Shown here: positions 48,088 to 59,021 of the stretch, one piece after another | Layout: the number at the start of each line of letters is the position of its first letter | How positions within the stretch are numbered: position 1 is the first letter of the stretch | Assembly (NCBI GenBank): GCA_020881915.1 | Contig: JAJFPB010000003.1 | Location: 1,674,001-1,738,000, forward strand | Direction of reading: 5' to 3' | DNA from: Paramyrothecium sp. XJ0827 | Lineage: Eukaryota > Ascomycota > Sordariomycetes > Hypocreales > Stachybotryaceae | DNA length: 64,000 nt | The notes under the pieces: model-generated | Databases searched by the model: none | What the model saw: only the letters and a program-made list of their open reading frames with translations | What the model was told of the DNA's origin: nothing | Program-made: the position numbers and the translations under genes

Positions 48088-50585
48088 GATGAACTGATTT
48101 CGGGGTTTTCGATAATATTGCCGTAATCTAGCTGGTTTTCGAGATAATACTTGAATGCTAATGGAGGGAAAGCTAGCTGAAGAATCGTAGCATGCAGTTA
48201 GCGGGTCATTGAATCTGCTGTCGGGTGGTGAGGTGCCTAGCTCCCCAGCTAATGTCAGGCTGTTGACCCACTTAGACCTCATATTGAATTAAGCGAGTAT
48301 GCTGCAGTGTGACATATAAGCTTGTGCTGCTAAATTTTCTTGTCCAAATTTCCTCTTTCATGGGCTCGTGAAGATTTTCCAACCACAGCTCGGAGCTTCC
48401 ATTATTTGGGACAGTTCTTATGATTTACTTGGTTTCTCGACCTGCGTCGCGGATCCGTTTAAATCTGTACTAATAGGGGCCTACAAATCTGTTCAATTTG
48501 GTAAGTCGGCAGCGCTCGCCAGAGCTACCCAGAAGCCCTGCACTTACCCTTCCTCCCAAATCCAACTGATGATATCTTCACCACTGTTCCCGCGAATCCT
48601 GAGCGTCCGAACAAACATGCACTACCATCTGATCACCTTCCAACAACGTCTTCATTGCGAATTCAGTCCGATTCAAAGATGTTGGGTGCTAACAGTCAAC
48701 AAGAAACTCTTACAAAAACCACCAGCCAGCTATTTGCTTCTCTAGCGCTGCATAAATGGTATGTGTGCAATATTTTCCTCTATCCCGCCAACCTACCCCA
48801 CTGTCAATGATGAGAAACCTTTTTATCCAGTTCTGCTACTGAACCAATGTGATGACTACCAATTACCATACCAAGATCTCTGATATGTCAAATTCTTACT
48901 ACAAATACCTTCACGAGTCTCATATGAGCATAATGGCTAACCTGAAGCAAAGTTCTAGATACCTCTCAGTACAACAATGCACGATGCTCTTTTCCTATTC
49001 CTTACGTGGACATAACAGGTATGCCATGTTCCCGTGTCCCTGCGTCCACCCCTTCACTATATTACATGATGACACAAGTTCTATCCATTCAACGATTTCC
49101 TCCTGGCCGAGTCATCCTTCCGCACTTTAGTAGCCTTTGGGCACGCGATGATAAGTTGTGGAGTTGTCTTTGGGCGTCATTTGACTTTCGTGCTCTGCCC
49201 GGGCATGACCCGTTTTGGGTTGTGTTCGCGGCAGGGCCGGTCAGGCGAATGAGTAAACCGGCTTGTCTGACCCATAACAAATTTTTTTTTTTTTGCATTC
49301 ATACCGGACTGCCTTGTCGTTGGCTTGCAAATTGCTGACTTCTGAAGTTCTAGCCCTCTCGATACTGTGACAAGCACGAGCTGTGTGCTAGGTAAGAAAC
49401 CGTGGGCTGACAGATCCACTGATTAAACATGTGATACGTACTGGTGTATGTGAACTGATGAAATGTCACCGTGTAATTCCCAATTGACCCGTAATGAAAC
49501 AACCAAAAGCTATTCTTCTCAATCTGGGATTTGGTGCACTCTTTTTTATTTTTATTTTTATTTTTATTTTTATTTTTATTTATTTATTAAGTATTTATAT
49601 AAAAAAACACACCGGATCCTAGAGGAGTATATTGTGGAGGCGGAGCAAACCCAGCACTTGAGTGAGCCCCTGTCAAAACATCGCCTGGAGGTCCCGTTGA
49701 AGCCTCTTCAATGGAACCTCGTCTGGCATGGTTCAAATGCCCGGGAGTCATGTAAGCCCGATACGCAGTACAGACGTTATTCACAACTGATTTGCCTCGA
49801 TGAGGCATATCAGCAACGAGCTAGCGTAATTCTCGGCTTTGAGCGGCTATTGACACGGAACGACTAGAAAGCGGGAGGCTTGGCAGGATGACTCCTGATT
49901 GTGCGACTTATGTACCCCTTCGAGCAGAACAGGACAGGCAAAGTCAACACCTCCGTACCAATCTACCTAAGGTAAGTGCTAAGGTCTCAAAAACCCGTAA
50001 TTCGGACCCTTATGGTAAGGTAGATCCTTGAACCGCTAGACCCTGAAGGATCCAAGGGCAACAGCTTGGTAGGGGATGCCTTAGGTACTTACTGAAGTAC
50101 CGGCGTACCTTAGGTAAGGTACCTCCTTAAGTGTGGTGAGGTACCTGCCATCCCTGAAGTTTAATGCAGGTCCTTTAGGTATCGCCGCACTCATCAGATG
50201 CTGTGAATCTACCTTACTCATAGTACCTGATTTGAGGTTAGCAGCTCGGCTTGCTGCAACTAAGGTACGCTGTAGTGCAACTTGGCTTATTCTGCGCCAT
50301 GCAGCACCCCTTGTTTGATGTTCGCGAACTTCACGTCTCTCAGCCACCTTAGCCATCGCCAATTCCAACAATTCACTGCAAGGCGCATCGTATTACCTGA
50401 CATCGGACTGGCATCGAACTCACCGTGGCTAGCCATTGCACTCCCTTGCGTGCCGTCAAAGCCTGGCGCATTCGTGTTTTGGGACTGGGCTGCTTTCGCA
50501 TGTTTCGTGATCATACTGCAAGATGATGCTCCGGCATCAGGCAAGCGGCTATTCCAATGGCTACCCTCGTGGGAATACCTTTGAT
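48088..50585. other. 2.5 kb intergenic region between MTR3 and ANP1
   Basis: AT-rich in the left half, with poly-T at 49282-49294 and a TTTTTA tandem repeat at 49542-49587. Positions 49955-50146 hold the densest group of short TACC/GGTA palindromes. A 100-codon frame at 50282-50584 ends one base before the ANP1 ATG but has no recognisable domain. Confidence 0.5.
49542..49587. repeat. TTTTTA tandem microsatellite
   Basis: Six copies of TTTTTA (49543-49578) followed by two TTTA units, in AT-rich intergenic DNA. Such tracts are length-variable and may exclude nucleosomes. Confidence 0.92.
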
Positions 50586-52235
50586 ATGTCGCCTCATACG
50601 TAAGCTCAACGCCTATCCCCCACTGCATTCACGGCTCTAACGCCCAGTTTCTCCCCAGTTTCCAACCACGATCGTCACTGCCAGCTAGCCGACGGCGCAA
50701 GAAGCTATTTGTACGACTAGGTGTTGCCGGACTTATCCTAATAATATTCGTTCTTTGGCTATGGCCGTCCAGCCCTCTGGCATCTATTTTTTCTCTTGGC
50801 CTGCTTGCTGGTAGCGGAGGCCTTCAGCTCGAGACTGTCCGGTATTACGACCTCAGTACCGTTCAGGGTACAGCACGTGGCTGGGAACGTGAAGAACGAA
50901 TACTCCTCTGTGTCCCGCTTCGTGATGCGGAACCGCATTTGGCTATGTTCTTCTCTCACCTGCGGAACTTCACGTATCCGCATAACCTAATTGACCTCGC
51001 GTTCCTCGTCTCCGACTCAAAAGATCGTACCCTGGAGGTCCTGGTGGAGAATCTAGAGAGGATCCAAGCCGACGAAGACCCGAAGCAGCCGTATGGAGAA
51101 ATTTCCATTATTGAGAAGGATTTTGGCCAGAAAGTGAACCAAGACGTGGAGAGCCGCCATGGCTTTGCTGCCCAGGCCAGCCGCAGAAAGCTTATGGCTC
51201 AAGCGCGCAACTGGCTACTGAGCGCAGCGTTGCGACCCTACCACTCCTGGGTGTACTGGCGCGATGTTGACGTGGAAACAGCTCCATTTACGATTTTGGA
51301 GGATCTGATGCGTCACAACAGAGATGTGATTGTGCCGAGTAAGTAACTGCAACACTTTGAATGTACCCATTTGCAGCTAACATTTGCAATTTAGATGTTT
51401 GGCGTCCACTTCCGGACTGGCTGGGTGGAGAGCAGCCATACGACCTGAATTCCTGGCAAGAGTCAGAGACGGCGCTTGCCTTGGCTGACACCTTGGACGA
51501 GGATGCTGTGATTGTCGAGGGCTATGCCGAGTATGCGACGTGGCGGCCCCATCTGGCTTACCTCCGGGACCCGTACGGCGATCCGGACATGGAAATGGAA
51601 ATTGATGGTGTTGGTGGTGTCAGCATTCTGGCAAAGGCCAAGGTGTTCCGATCTGGCGTTCACTTTCCCGCTTTTAGCTTTGAGAAACATGCAGAGACTG
51701 AAGGTTTCGGCAAGGTATGTGAAGAGGATGTTAGTGCGTTTGCTGTGGACTAACGAGATTTCCAGATGGCAAAGAAGATGCAATACTCGGTTGTGGGTCT
51801 GCCTCACTACACAATTTGGCATCTTTACGAACCTAGCGTAGATGACATTCGCCATATGGAGGTACGTCTATCTAGCGAGCCTAACCACGAGTTCATGACT
51901 GACTCAACTTTCAGGAGATGGAGCAAGAAAGGCTAGCACGCGAGAAGGAAGAGGAGGAGAAGAAAGCCAAGGAACAGAAAATTAAGGAAGAGTTTGAAGA
52001 TTCCAATAGCCAATGGGAGAAGGACAAGCAGGGCATGCAGGAGCTTGCAACCAAACAGCAAAAGCAAAAGCAACAGCAGCCTAGTTCGGACGAGAAGCGT
52101 CCTGAAAAGGGAGAACAGAGCGAAGGCGAAAAGGCCAAGAAAGTGGAACCACCCGCTGATTCGAAGCCAGAAGCAAAGGAGGAAAAACCCAAAGCTGCTC
52201 AAGGCGCGGCAGCTAAAGCCGAGGAAGGTGTTTGA
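50586..52235 (+). CDS. ANP1: Mannan polymerase II subunit Anp1 (GT62 alpha-mannosyltransferase)
   Basis: Golgi type II membrane enzyme of the ANP1/MNN9/VAN1 family that extends N-glycan outer-chain mannan. Exons 50586-50599, 50659-51338, 51395-51714, 51766-51861 and 51915-52235 give 476 aa. A short basic N-terminus (RRRKK) precedes one membrane anchor (LFVRLGVAGLILIIFVLWLW). The catalytic domain begins ILLCVPLRDAEPHL, with the metal-binding D-x-D at Asp207/Asp209 (YWRDVDVE), then YAEYATWRPHLAYLRD and GVGGVSILAKAKVFRSGVHFPAF. The last exon encodes a highly charged Glu/Lys/Gln coiled tail, as in fungal Anp1. The first coding exon is only 14 nt and was chosen because it gives a start just before the conserved anchor. 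Confidence 0.9.
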
Positions 52236-53245
52236 GGGACTTGCTCATGGTTAGAAGTGTGGTTTGCGGCGAGCGCGTCGAAATGCGCAACCCTGTGGTG
52301 ACAGTGTATAACAATCGTGATTTAGCAACGATCGGGAGGCGAGAATTTTTCTCAAAGAATCTCTATGGGGAAAAGGGCCTGGATTGTCAACTTACTTGGG
52401 CGTGACAAGCCGGAGATCGACCATCGTAGAATAGGTGCGTTACGGGCGTTAGAGGAAATATTAGAAAAGAAAAATTTAAGCATGATTATGATGTGAAGTC
52501 TAGTGTGATAACTCATGGGTATACGCGTTCCGTTCTTACTATTCACTTTATATAAGGAGAAGGAGCGGCGAGGGATAGTTTTGGTCTTGTTTGGCAACCG
52601 ATGTGTCTCGATGGCATGAAATTGATGTTTGCAAGAGCACGTACGAGGTCAGATACCCCTTCGCCTTTTATCAAAATGCGATTTCCACGATCCTGTGATG
52701 AGATGGAGGAAGGAAGATAAATAATGGCAAATCTCACGGGTCATCGCAGGCAAGTCAGTGATTGGTGAATGCCACAAGAAGATGTAATGGATGTGCTGAC
52801 GAGGTGAGGTACCTGCCTCGTTCGGATAAAACAAGCCACCATGAGCCCTTCCATTGAACAACTAAGCCTTCCTGATCCAGGGGCTTACCTTGGCAAGTAA
52901 GGTACCCACTCTACGAGGCTTCCATCGGGGGCAGTGACAACAACCAATCACATGTAGCCAAGTGCCGGAACAATACCTCAGCCTTGGAACTTCGAGCAAC
53001 TGGAGCTACTCACGGCAGTGCATGGGAATTGACATCAGACGCCCAAAGCTGTGACTTTGGAGGGAGACACATCATTCATGCTGGCCTTGCTTATTTTCCT
53101 TTATTACTCTTGATCCTTGAACAGTTCGTGCAGCCCACATTCCGCATCCCCAATGGCTCCTAGATTCTGACAGTCTTCTAACTACCTTAGCTGCCAGCGA
53201 CGCTAAGCCGGACACTCTGTCCTCGATTCCCACAGCGAACGGATA
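52236..53245. other. Intergenic region between ANP1 and the Arf-GEF gene
   Basis: About 1 kb with no gene seen. GGTACC palindromes occur at 52807-52814 (AGGTACCT) and 52901-52906. A pyrimidine-rich stretch at about 53090-53120 may belong to the leader of the next gene. Confidence 0.5.
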
Positions 53246-56200
53246 ATGAGTCGCAATGCCCACTCCTCCAGCGCCATGGAGACGACGCTCCAACACGATC
53301 GTATGATGCTCGCGGCAACCCAAGGCGACGCCCCGAGGATGCAGTACCGCAGTCGCCCCGTCTCCGTTGCAGTTGACCCTGTCTCACTCGTCATCTCGGA
53401 ATGCATCTCCATAACCTCCGCCATTCAGAAACACGCGCGATCACCACACTCCTCTGTCTCGGCCATTCTGGGTGGAAATCCTAATCCAGTACACCTTGGT
53501 CCTCCTAGTTCAGGACTACGGAATCGAAGCCGGAGTCCGGCGGAGAGCACCGGCGACGAGAGTGCTCAGGATGCCGTGGCCAATCGCTGGGGCCTGCGTG
53601 GCCAAAAGGGAAAGAGTATGCAGGACAATCCCATGATATCTAGCTTTGGCAAGCTGAGGCATGAACTTGCGGGTATCAAAGGTGCGTGCGCTGCGATCAC
53701 TCCTGTTAAACATTTGGGGAGAATCCGATTGTGCTAACATGCTTTCCGCGACAGATATCCATTCAGTCGATGCGCTTCTCCTTCTTGCGCCTTTCCTCCA
53801 AATAATACAAGCCAAGGGAACTGCTGCACCGATTACAATCCTTGCCTTGGGAGCTTTACGAAAGTTTCTAGCCTACGGATTCATTAGCACAGAGTCGCCT
53901 CGCTTCACGTTAGCAATGCAGTCCCTTTCTGCTGCCGTCACACACTGCCAGTTTGACGTGAGCGACACAGCACAAGGAGAAGTCGTGCTGCTCATGATTC
54001 TCAACCTTATGGAGGACATGATGTCAGGCCCAGGCGGAGACATACTGAGCGACGAAAGTGTCTGCGACATGATGGGGCGTGGTTTGGCTATATGCTCTCA
54101 GCCTCGATTCTCCCCTGTACTGCGTCGAACGGCCGAGGCTGCCATGGTGAGGATGTGCCAGATTATCTTTGAAGATGTCAAGCATCTAGAGGTTGAAGCT
54201 GGCGATGACGCGGAAGCTCTTGACAACCAGGTTCAGGAGGATATGGATTCTGTCAGGATGGAGCCACCTATAGCCGATCCAACCACGTTGCTGACGCCGG
54301 TCACAGCGGACGCAATTCCTCCAGTTGACACAACAATCAATGCGGCGAGTGAGACTGCCATTCAGGGAGAGGTCCAGCAGCAATTCGAGGTTGCTCCGGC
54401 AGTGACAAGTGAGCATAGCGACGAGACCGAGTCCCTGGATCTCCGCCCTTACTCACTGCCTTCTGTTCGCGAACTCTTTCGTGTATTGGTCAATTTTCTG
54501 GACCCATCTGATCGGCAGCACACCGATACAATGCGTGTCATGGCCTTGCGCATCATCCATGTTGCCTTCGAGGTTTCCGGCCCTTTCATTGCCCGGCACC
54601 CTGCGCTTGCCGCTATCGCAGAAGACCGCCTATGTTTCTATCTTTTTCAACTCGTTCGATCGGACAACATGGCCATTCTACAGGAATCCTTAATTGTGGC
54701 CGGCACTTTACTTGCTACCTGCCGAGGTGTTCTCAAGTTGCAGCAAGAATTGTTTCTTTCATATCTCGTTGCATGTTTGCACCCGAACGTGGAAATCCCG
54801 CGTGAACCTGGCATCGATCCTTCGCTTTACGCTGGCATTCCTCAGACCCCCAAATTAGTTAAGCCGCCACCCGCATCGCAGCCAGGCAGCGGCCGCTCAA
54901 CACCTGTTCCGGTCAAAGATCGCCAAAAACTTGGCTTGGAAGGTGGTGCACGCAAACCCGATGCCCGCCAAGCCATGGTTGAAAGTATCGGCGTGCTATC
55001 AAGAATGCCCACGTTTGTAGCAGAGCTTTTTGTCAACTACGATTGTGATGAAAACCGCGCAGACCTCTGTGAGGATATGATCGGCCTACTCTCTCGCAAC
55101 GCATTGCCAGATTCTGCCACTTGGAGCACCACCAGCGTTCCACCATTGTGTCTCGATGCTCTTCTTCGATTCATACAGTTCCTGGCTGAACGCCTGGACG
55201 AAAGCCCGAAGACGGAAGGGTATCCTGATCCAGCCGAACTTCGAGAACGCCGCCGCCGTAAGAAGATCATCATCACCGGGGCCAATAAATTCAATGAGAA
55301 GCCGAAAGGCGGCTTGGCGTATCTGGAGGCACAAGGCATTATCAAAGATGCTCGAGATCCCGTGCAAGTGGCAAACTTTCTCAAAGGGACGTCGCGAGTG
55401 TCCAAGGCCGTCAAGGGTGACTTCCTGTCCAAGAAGGGTAACGAACCGATCTTGGAGGCCTTCATGGATCAATTCGACTTTACGGGCAAACGAGTGGATG
55501 ACGCTTTGCGGATGATGCTTGAAACATTTAGGCTGCCAGGAGAGGCGCCGCTGATTGCAACTATAGTGGAATCGTTCTCAGCCAAATACTGCTCCGCTGA
55601 TAGCTCCAAAGACGTGGCCAACACAGATGCCGTCTTCATCCTCACTTACGCCATCATCTTGCTGAACACCGACCAACATAACCCTAATGTCAAGTCCATG
55701 AAGCGAATGACATTGGAGGACTTCTCGAAGAACCTCCGCGGGCAGAACAACGGGGAGAATTTTGCACCGGAATACTTAAAGGAGATTTATGAGTCCATCA
55801 AAACAAACGAAATTATCCTTCCAGACGAGCATGATAACAAACATGCTTTCGATTATGCTTGGCGGGAGTTGTTGTTAAAGACTGAGTCTGCTGGGCCTCT
55901 GATCATTTGCGACACCAATATTTACGATGCGGACATGTTTGCCACGACTTGGAAACCTATTGTATCGACCTTGTCATACGTCTTCATGTCTGCAACAGAT
56001 GACGCAGTCTTTGCCAGGATCGTTACAGGCTTCGATGAGTGTGCCCGGATCGCAGCCAAGTATGGAAACACCGAGGCCCTCGATCAAATTGTCTATTGTC
56101 TGAGCCGCATGACAACGCTTGATACAGACCATACATTCAATACATCATTGAACACTGAAGTTCAAGCCGGTGAGAACAGTGTTATGGTCAGCGAACTCGC

Positions 56201-58373
56201 CGTCAAACTCGGAAGAGATTTTCGTGCTCAGCTGGCTACTCTTGTGCTGTTCCGCGTTGTGACTGGTAGCGAAGCTTACATCAACAGGAGCTGGAAGCAT
56301 GTAAGTCACACATCACAATCTTCATTGATCCTTATTTTTGACAATTTTTAGATCATTCGGATATGGCTCAATCTCTTCGTGAATTCCCTCATTCCTTCAT
56401 TCTCAGCAACGCCATTGACGACCTTGTCCATACCATCGATACCTTTACAGACGCCTTCGCAAGTGATTGACCGAGGGGCCAGGATAGCTGAAACCGGGTT
56501 CTTTTCTGCTTTCACGTCTTACATTTCAAGCTACGCTGCAGACGATCCTCCAGAGCCATCAGACGAGGAACTGGAGAGCACCCTATGCACGATCGACTGC
56601 GTCAACTCCTGCAAAATGGATGATGTCTTCAACAATATCGCGTTAGTAGCACCCCCTTCCTACGTTAACCTGCAGCGCAATAACACGATGTAGTAAGCTT
56701 CAGCTCCCAGCTCTTGTCGGCCTTGTCGAAAGCCTGCTTGACCAGATTCCTGAAGATGACCAGGCTGTTGTCATAAGCGTCAAACAGGACGGTATCCCGT
56801 CCCCTCCTGCAAATGGACTCAAACCTGCGGAATCGTTGCCTCAATATGATCCTGCCGTAGTTTACATTCTCGAGTTCTGCACCAGCTTGTCGATCAAAGA
56901 CGACGCGGCGATTGAGCGTCTAGCCAAGCAGGTGTTTGACGCGCTACAAGGAATCCTTCGAGATCCTACTCGCTGGCATGCAATCATTGTCTCCCGTGCA
57001 ACCTTCTACGCCCTCCTCGTACTGAAAGCTAGCTACGTAAGCACAATCGTTCGATAGTCAAGCTTTTTGCTAATGTGTTGCACAGGATCATGGGTTTGCA
57101 AACGTGCCCTACTTACTACATAGTATCTCTAGCCTACCGCAAGACGTCTTGATTCGGGGTGCAGACTTGGTACTAGAAGGCCTCGCGCATTGCATTGCTG
57201 AGCCGGGATCACTGAGGAGTGAAATGATGACGTCTCCTGACTTTTGGGCCACGCTTCGGATTCTCACAAGAAGTGCGAACTCGGTAGCGCGCGTCTTCGG
57301 TATCCTAGAGAAGGGCACTACGGGAAGTCCACCTGCAATCATGGCTGACAATTACGAGGTCGCTGTGTCTCTGCTTAATGACTTTGCCTCTGCTGCCGGA
57401 TCGCCGGCACCTGCCGAGTCAAAGACGGAACACGGACAGCGTAGAGCTGAACAGCAGAAGAAAGAGAGCAAGGGGTTAGTCGTCCCTTGTCGCTTCATGA
57501 GTCCCGCGGACTAATCATGTCGTATAGGAGCAAGGATGCCATTGAGCGAGGCTGCAAGGCCGTGAACATGCTTCAGAACATGACTTTACGGATTCCCCAG
57601 CTCATGCAACAATCCCATTTGGAGAGCAGCGAAGGTATGCTGCGAAACCTGAAGTTCCTGATGATTTGGTATACTGACTACATCAGCTTGGTCTGCTTAC
57701 TGGCTACCTATCTTTCAAGCATTGATTACACAGTGTACCAATCCGTGCCGAGAAGTGCGACAGCTCGCTTTCTCTGCCCTACAACGCTCACTGCTGTCTC
57801 CGGAACTCACTTGTAGCGATCCAAAGGAGTGGACGGCCATTTTTGGCAAGGTTCTCTTCCCTCTTATCCTCCGGCTTCTCAAGCCGGAAGTCTTCTCATC
57901 CGACCGCGACGGCATGAGCGAGATGCGTGTGCAGTCGGCTTCGCTCCTATGCAAAGTCTTTTTGCAATATCTGGTGCTCTTGTCTGAATGGGACGGGATG
58001 CTAGACCTCTGGATAAAGATTGTTGACATCATGGATCGTTTGATGAACAGCGGTCAGGGAGATAGCTTGGTAAGTGAACGGCGCATTCCCTAGGGTGGCT
58101 TCGAAGTTCGTGACCATTAACCTGGACTAGGACGAGGCAGTTCGCGAGAATCTAAAAAACGTCGTCTTGTTCATGGCTAGCAGTGGATACCTCGTTTCTC
58201 CGAAGCAGGATGCATCAAAAGAGGAGTTATGGATGGAAACATGGAAGCGTATTGACCGGTTTTTGCCGGATCTACGTAACGAGCTCGGGTTGGAAGAACT
58301 CGAACGGGAACAAAGCACAGAAAAAGTCCCTGAGACGACTGATGATAGTGGCAGCGCCGAAAAAACTGCCTGA
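53246..58373 (+). CDS. GEA2: Golgi Arf guanine nucleotide exchange factor, GEA1/2-GBF1 family (Sec7 domain)
   Basis: Activates Arf GTPases at the early Golgi for COPI coat assembly. Eight exons (53246-53681, 53755-56300, 56352-56641, 56694-57036, 57086-57474, 57528-57634, 57687-58069, 58131-58373) stay in frame and give 1578 aa. The N-terminal DCB and HUS regions include VALRIIHVAFEVSGPFI and FVNYDCDENRADLCEDMIGLL. The Sec7 domain spans about 646-835, with GLAYLEAQGII at its start, the catalytic glutamate finger Glu742 in FRLPGEAPLI, and the ILLNTDQHNPNVK motif. The long C-terminal HDS region follows (IDCVNSCKMDDVFNNIA near the third intron). The acceptor at 56693 is the least certain junction. 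Large size and domain order separate it from SEC7/BIG and small cytohesin-type factors. Confidence 0.93.
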
Positions 58374-59021
58374 GGGCATCTGTGACGCTGAGTTGTATTT
58401 AGAAAGGGAGGATTGATTGGCGGTGCTTGTTGCAAAACAATCTCACAGCGTGTATATTGGACTATCGTTTCCCTAGCATCATTTCTTTCCATCAAATTGT
58501 ATTCATGGTGGATTTGAACTAAGATTGGTCCCCGAGGATCTTCGGTACATTGGACATGATATCGATACATGCCTGGTATAATGTTACCTTAGGAAGGAAG
58601 CAGTATGAGTTACTCAGCTGTCTCTTGAAAATCGTGAATGACTGGGCGGGCATTGGAAAATGAAGCGGACCCCCAGATGCTCCCCACATGTCTCTACGCG
58701 AACCTGGCTATCAGCGCAGTGGAGTACCTGAACTACCTCACCTTGGGTGCCTTACCCACCGTACCTTAGGTACTTTGTACCCTTCAAGGGATGGAGGTGC
58801 CTTAGAGAGCTGGGTGCTTAGGCCACTCGCTTATCGACAAGCTTTGGTCTTCTTGATAAGGTATTTCCTCAACCCGCCTTACATCATCGTGTCTGGAGGC
58901 ACGTTGCAGTCTCCAAACGCATCAGAGCCATTACCCGACTTGCTGCTCTAAGTAGAAGCTCAGTAATCCGGCTTAGGTGGGCCAAGCCGACCAGCTTGGC
59001 CCGAATCCGCCTTCTGGAAAC
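58374..59021. other. Intergenic region between the Arf-GEF gene and FIG4
   Basis: About 650 bp, no gene. Contains the 13-nt perfect palindrome GTACCTTAGGTAC at 58761-58773 with other TACCT/AGGTA half-sites around it (58584-58795). Confidence 0.5.

Noticed and set aside
49680..49760. Possible tRNA B-box (GGTTCAAATGCC)
   Set aside because: No A-box at the right distance and no acceptor-stem complement.
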